Of a stretch of 9,907 nucleotides of DNA, positions 7,304 through 9,907 are shown piece by piece. The position numbers and the translations under genes were made by a program. The notes beneath the pieces are model-generated. The model was not told the origin of the DNA. It did not search any database and was given only the letters and a program-made list of their open reading frames with translations. How positions within the stretch are numbered: position 1 is the first letter of the stretch; each line of letters begins with the position of its first letter. This DNA comes from an uncultured Megamonas sp. (lineage in GTDB: Bacteria > Bacillota > Negativicutes > Selenomonadales > Selenomonadaceae): positions 1 to 9,907 of the forward strand of contig USIX01000081.1 in assembly GCA_900554895.1 (NCBI GenBank). Direction: 5' to 3'.

Positions 7304-8170
7304 ATGAATTTTAATATAAAAATCCCCGGTTCATGCGGGGAACTTGTGCAGGGCATGATTGACGATATCCCTTTTTTAGTTACATGCCCCATTGATATGT
7401 ACGCTCAGGCAAGTACGTCCAGATATTTTTCGTACCTGCCGTATAAGGCAAAACTTGCTCGCTCCAAAACGCTGGAATACTTGCAGATGCAATCATATGC
7501 AAAATTCTGTTTGATGACACAGCTGCTGCCCGGCAAGGGCATGGCCTCAAGCAGTGCCGATATCGCCGCAATCTGCCAGCTCACAGCTCTTTCATGCAAT
7601 CGGCAGCTGAACGAAAATGAAATCGCTAAAATAGCCGCTGAAATCGAACCGACGGACGGCGTTTTCTGCAAAGGCATCGTCCGCTTTAATCATCTGACTG
7701 GCGAAGTTCTTGAACATTTCGGTCTTGCACCCAGACTGAAAATCCTGATGTTCGACTGCGGCGGCAAAATAGACACTCTGTCGTTTAACAGACGGCACGG
7801 ACTGAAAAAACTGTACCAACAGAATGAAAAAACGGTTAAAGAAGCTATTGACCTGCTGCGCCTCGGATTTAAGGAAAAAAACACCGCTTATATCGGACGC
7901 GCCGCCGCCATGAGCGCTTATGCCAACCAGAAAATTCTTTACAAAAAACAGCTGGAAGACATCATGATAATTTCGGAAAATTACAATGCCGTCGGTGTAA
8001 ATGTCGCTCACAGCGGCACAGTAATCGGCATATTATTCAGCCACGATACAGGAAACGATTTAATCGAAGATTGCCGCCAGAAAATTTTAAGTGACTGCTT
8101 TAACCTTACTTACTTAAATCTCGTAAATATGATTTCTGGCGGAATTTTTATAGAAAAGGTGAATGACTAA
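7304..8170 (+). CDS. pduX: GHMP kinase, PduX-like L-threonine kinase
   Basis: A 288-residue cytoplasmic kinase predicted to phosphorylate L-threonine with ATP, giving L-threonine O-3-phosphate for the aminopropanol linker of cobalamin. GHMP-superfamily motifs are visible: N-terminal IPGSCGELVQG (residues 7-17), a PduX-type motif 1; the ATP-binding LPGKGMASSSAD (75-86), motif 2; and AHSGTVIGIL (235-244), motif 3. PTDGVF (116-121) follows the pattern of this subgroup. Length matches PduX (about 300). ATG 7304 has AGGAG at 7289-7293. The assignment over homoserine kinase or mevalonate-pathway kinases rests on the PGSCGE(L)VQG signature and on the cobD-like gene overlapping its stop codon (TAATG). 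Together the pair makes two successive steps. No propanediol-utilisation genes are present, so the role is in cobalamin synthesis or salvage, not in a Pdu compartment. Confidence 0.82.
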   Translation: MNFNIKIPGSCGELVQGMIDDIPFLVTCPIDMYAQASTSRYFSYLPYKAKLARSKTLEYLQMQSYAKFCLMTQLLPGKGMASSSADIAAICQLTALSCNRQLNENEIAKIAAEIEPTDGVFCKGIVRFNHLTGEVLEHFGLAPRLKILMFDCGGKIDTLSFNRRHGLKKLYQQNEKTVKEAIDLLRLGFKEKNTAYIGRAAAMSAYANQKILYKKQLEDIMIISENYNAVGVNVAHSGTVIGILFSHDTGNDLIEDCRQKILSDCFNLTYLNLVNMISGGIFIEKVND

Positions 8171-9243
8171 TGCAGAAATTTGAACACGGCGGTGATATCA
8201 CAGCCGCTATGCGCGAAAACAATTTAGACAAGGTAATGGATTTCTCCGCGAATATCAATCCTTACGGTTTATCCGCCAATATAAAAAACGCCGTTTTGGC
8301 TGAACTGGACAATATCGTACACTATCCGCAGCCGAACGCGCAGGATTTATGCCGAAAAATCGGCGAAACCTATAATATCCCCGACGATAAAATTATTGTC
8401 GGCAATGGTGCTGTAGAAATCATCTACACGTTATGCCATATTTTAAAACCGAAAAATGTATTGATTGTATCACCCGGTTTCAGCGAATACGAACGCGCTG
8501 CCCGCTCTGCCGGTGCTGATATTCACTATGCCATGCTTGATGAAAAACTCGACTTCAATTCGCCGATGCGCGATATAATCGTCAATATCAAAGGCAACGA
8601 CCTGCTCTTTATCGGCAATCCGAATAATCCTACAGGCACACTGTACATGCTGGAGGATATGGAGCTTCTGATTGAACATGCTGAAAATAACGGCTGCTAT
8701 GTCGTCGTTGACGAATCATTCATGGATTTCATAAAAACGAGTGAAGCCTTTTCTGTCCTGCCGCTTGTGGAAAAATATCACAATCTGCTCGTATTGCATT
8801 CTTTAACAAAATTTTATGCAGTACCGGGTCTGCGTCTCGGCTTTGCTGCTACTGACCATGAAGTACTCGACCCGCTATACAATGCTAAAGATATTTGGAA
8901 TGTAAATTCACTGGCACAAGCGGCCGGACTTGCCGCACTTGATGACAAAATGTACCAAAGACGCAGTCGTACCTACACCCGTACGGAAATAAACTATCTT
9001 TACGAAGAACTGTCCGAATTCAAACAGCTTAAAGTCTACGAACCGACTGTAAACTTCATTCTCGTAAACATCGCTAAAACCGGATTTACAGCAAGCGAGC
9101 TACGTCAAAAACTTTTAAACTATAATATCATCATCCGCAACTGCGCCAACTACCCGGGACTTGATGAGAATTACGTCCGCTTTGCCGTAAGGACACGTGA
9201 GGAAAACGACGCCCTTATCGATGCACTCGCAGAAATTTTCTAA
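8170..9243 (+). CDS. cobD: L-threonine-O-3-phosphate decarboxylase (CobD), PLP-dependent
   Basis: A 357-residue class I/II fold-type I PLP enzyme predicted to decarboxylate L-threonine phosphate to (R)-1-aminopropan-2-ol O-2-phosphate, which CbiB then joins to the corrin ring. The N-terminus has HGGD (6-9), typical of CobD and absent from histidinol-phosphate aminotransferase, then FSANINPYG (25-33). PLP contacts visible are GNPNNPTG (149-156), VVDESFMDF (179-187) with D181 facing the pyridine nitrogen, and the Schiff-base lysine K214 in SLTKFYAVPGLRLG with R222. Near the C-terminus, YVRFAVRT carries the carboxylate-binding arginine. Its ATG shares one base with the pduX stop; AAGGTGA (8156-8162) inside pduX is its ribosome site. 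HisC is the main alternative, but HGGD and the coupling to pduX favour CobD. The missing partners (cbiB, cobU, cobS, cobT) are not in the window. Confidence 0.85.
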   Translation: MQKFEHGGDITAAMRENNLDKVMDFSANINPYGLSANIKNAVLAELDNIVHYPQPNAQDLCRKIGETYNIPDDKIIVGNGAVEIIYTLCHILKPKNVLIVSPGFSEYERAARSAGADIHYAMLDEKLDFNSPMRDIIVNIKGNDLLFIGNPNNPTGTLYMLEDMELLIEHAENNGCYVVVDESFMDFIKTSEAFSVLPLVEKYHNLLVLHSLTKFYAVPGLRLGFAATDHEVLDPLYNAKDIWNVNSLAQAAGLAALDDKMYQRRSRTYTRTEINYLYEELSEFKQLKVYEPTVNFILVNIAKTGFTASELRQKLLNYNIIIRNCANYPGLDENYVRFAVRTREENDALIDALAEIF

Positions 9244-9353
9244 TCCAATCATAATATGTAAAACGAATTTCATTTCTTACTTTTCAACAGAAAAAGCCGT
9301 CATTAGTGTAACATAATAAATACAAAATCTACTTATCAGAAAGGAAGATTATT

Positions 9354-9827
9354 ATGCGCAGAAAAGACAGAGAAATAACTAATTTCGATGAAATGATTAA
9401 CATCATCAACAAATGCGATGTCTGCCGAATTGCATTGAATGATGAGGGGTTCCCGTATATTGTTCCGCTCAATTTCGGCATGGAAATAAAAGACGGACAG
9501 GTATTCTTCTATTTCCATTGTGCCACAGAAGGTAAAAAACTGGATTTAATCCGCAAAGACAACAGAGCAACATTTGAATTTGACTGCGAGCATAATTTTA
9601 TCCTTTATGAAGAAAGAATGAGCTGCACAATGGGCTTTGCCAGCGTCATCGGACACGGAACCATTGAATTCGTACCGGACGAAGACAAATACCGCGCACT
9701 TAACATCCTGATGCGCCAATACCATGCAGAGGATTTTAAATTCAATACCGATATGATACCCGTTACAACCGTTTTAAAAATGACCGTTAAGGATATGGTC
9801 GGCAAAAGAAGAAACAATATCCATTAA
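9354..9827 (+). CDS. Nim-like / pyridoxamine 5'-phosphate oxidase-fold flavin-binding protein
   Basis: A 157-residue split-barrel protein starting MRRKDREI, the characteristic opening of the NimA-like subgroup of PNPOx-related proteins. Further family features are IALNDEGFPYIVPLNFG (residues 26-42), FHCATEGKKLDLI (54-66), which in Nim proteins is the H-x-A-x-x-G-x-K segment near the flavin, and SVIGHGTIEFV (97-107). Members bind FMN or F420 and some Bacteroides Nim proteins confer 5-nitroimidazole resistance, but most chromosomal homologues have no tested function, so resistance should not be assumed. ATG 9354 is preceded by AAAGGAAG (9340-9347). It is separated from cobD by 110 bp without a clear terminator or strong promoter, and it is probably a separate transcription unit. 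Confidence 0.82.
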   Translation: MRRKDREITNFDEMINIINKCDVCRIALNDEGFPYIVPLNFGMEIKDGQVFFYFHCATEGKKLDLIRKDNRATFEFDCEHNFILYEERMSCTMGFASVIGHGTIEFVPDEDKYRALNILMRQYHAEDFKFNTDMIPVTTVLKMTVKDMVGKRRNNIH

Positions 9828-9852
9828 TAAAAAGCCAAAATTCTATTTGCCA

Positions 9853-9888
9853 TTCATTTTTCTTTTGAAAGGTCAAAAGAAAAATGAA
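9853..9888. repeat. Perfect 16-bp inverted repeat (hairpin, 4-nt loop)
   Basis: Arms 9853-9868 (TTCATTTTTCTTTTGA) and 9873-9888 are exact reverse complements with loop AAGG. It lies 25 bp after the Nim-like gene, and a hairpin here could end or protect that transcript. It lacks the GC-rich stem base and the following T-run of a standard intrinsic terminator on either strand, so it is listed as a repeat. It may be a copy of a dispersed intergenic palindrome. Confidence 0.8.
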
Positions 9889-9907
9889 CCAAAAATCACC
9901 TAAAGGT

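Noticed and set aside
9244..9353. Promoter or terminator between cobD and the Nim-like gene
   Set aside because: CATAAT at 9312-9317 resembles a -10 box, but no -35-like hexamer lies at 16-18 bp. The CTTTT/AAAAG pair at 9280-9297 is too short and AT-rich for a terminator. A promoter is likely to exist but I cannot place it.
9853..9888. Inverted repeat as a standard Rho-independent terminator
   Set aside because: The stem is almost all A/T and neither strand has a T-run directly after the 3' arm.
1..9907. Defence system, CRISPR array, prophage, transposon or RNA gene
   Set aside because: No transposase, integrase, nuclease or phage structural motif, no spaced direct repeats, and no tRNA- or rRNA-like sequence was seen on either strand.

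Overview
The window joins two unlike pieces of DNA. Bases 1 to about 600 carry the start of a proteobacterial, probably betaproteobacterial, ATP synthase operon: the end of atpI, then the first 59 or so codons of atpB. From about base 600 to the end, all genes look like those of a low-to-medium GC Firmicute of the Negativicutes type (inferred from TrkH/KtrB, DUF445, PduX/CobD and Nim-like genes and strong AAAGGAGG-type ribosome sites; the genus cannot be fixed from sequence alone). The two pieces meet inside one open reading frame, so AtpB residues run straight into a LysR-type regulator that lacks its own first few residues. This is most simply an assembly chimera; a real recombination is possible but less likely.

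Layout, all on the + strand: atpI (5' end cut by the window edge); atpB::lysR chimeric ORF (429-1484); GNAT acetyltransferase (1502-2002); a good sigma-A-like promoter (2004-2032); two DUF445 membrane-protein paralogs overlapping by 4 nt (2065-4589); two TrkH/KtrB potassium-translocating subunits in tandem (4608-7285); pduX-like L-threonine kinase (7304-8170) and cobD-like threonine-phosphate decarboxylase (8170-9243), overlapping by 1 nt; a 110-bp gap; a Nim/PNPOx-like flavin-binding protein (9354-9827); and a perfect 16-bp inverted repeat (9853-9888) near the end.

How the genes fit together: the six genes from 2065 to 9243 are co-directional with gaps of at most 26 bp and could be one transcript from the promoter at 2004-2032. 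The block starts with two pairs of membrane-protein paralogs (DUF445 x2, KtrB x2) and ends with two consecutive enzymes that turn L-threonine into L-threonine phosphate and then (R)-1-aminopropan-2-ol phosphate, the linker for the cobalamin nucleotide loop. No RCK/KtrA/TrkA regulatory subunit and no other cobalamin gene is visible here. No RNA genes, CRISPR arrays, insertion sequences or phage genes were found, and there is no gene-free stretch longer than about 110 bases.
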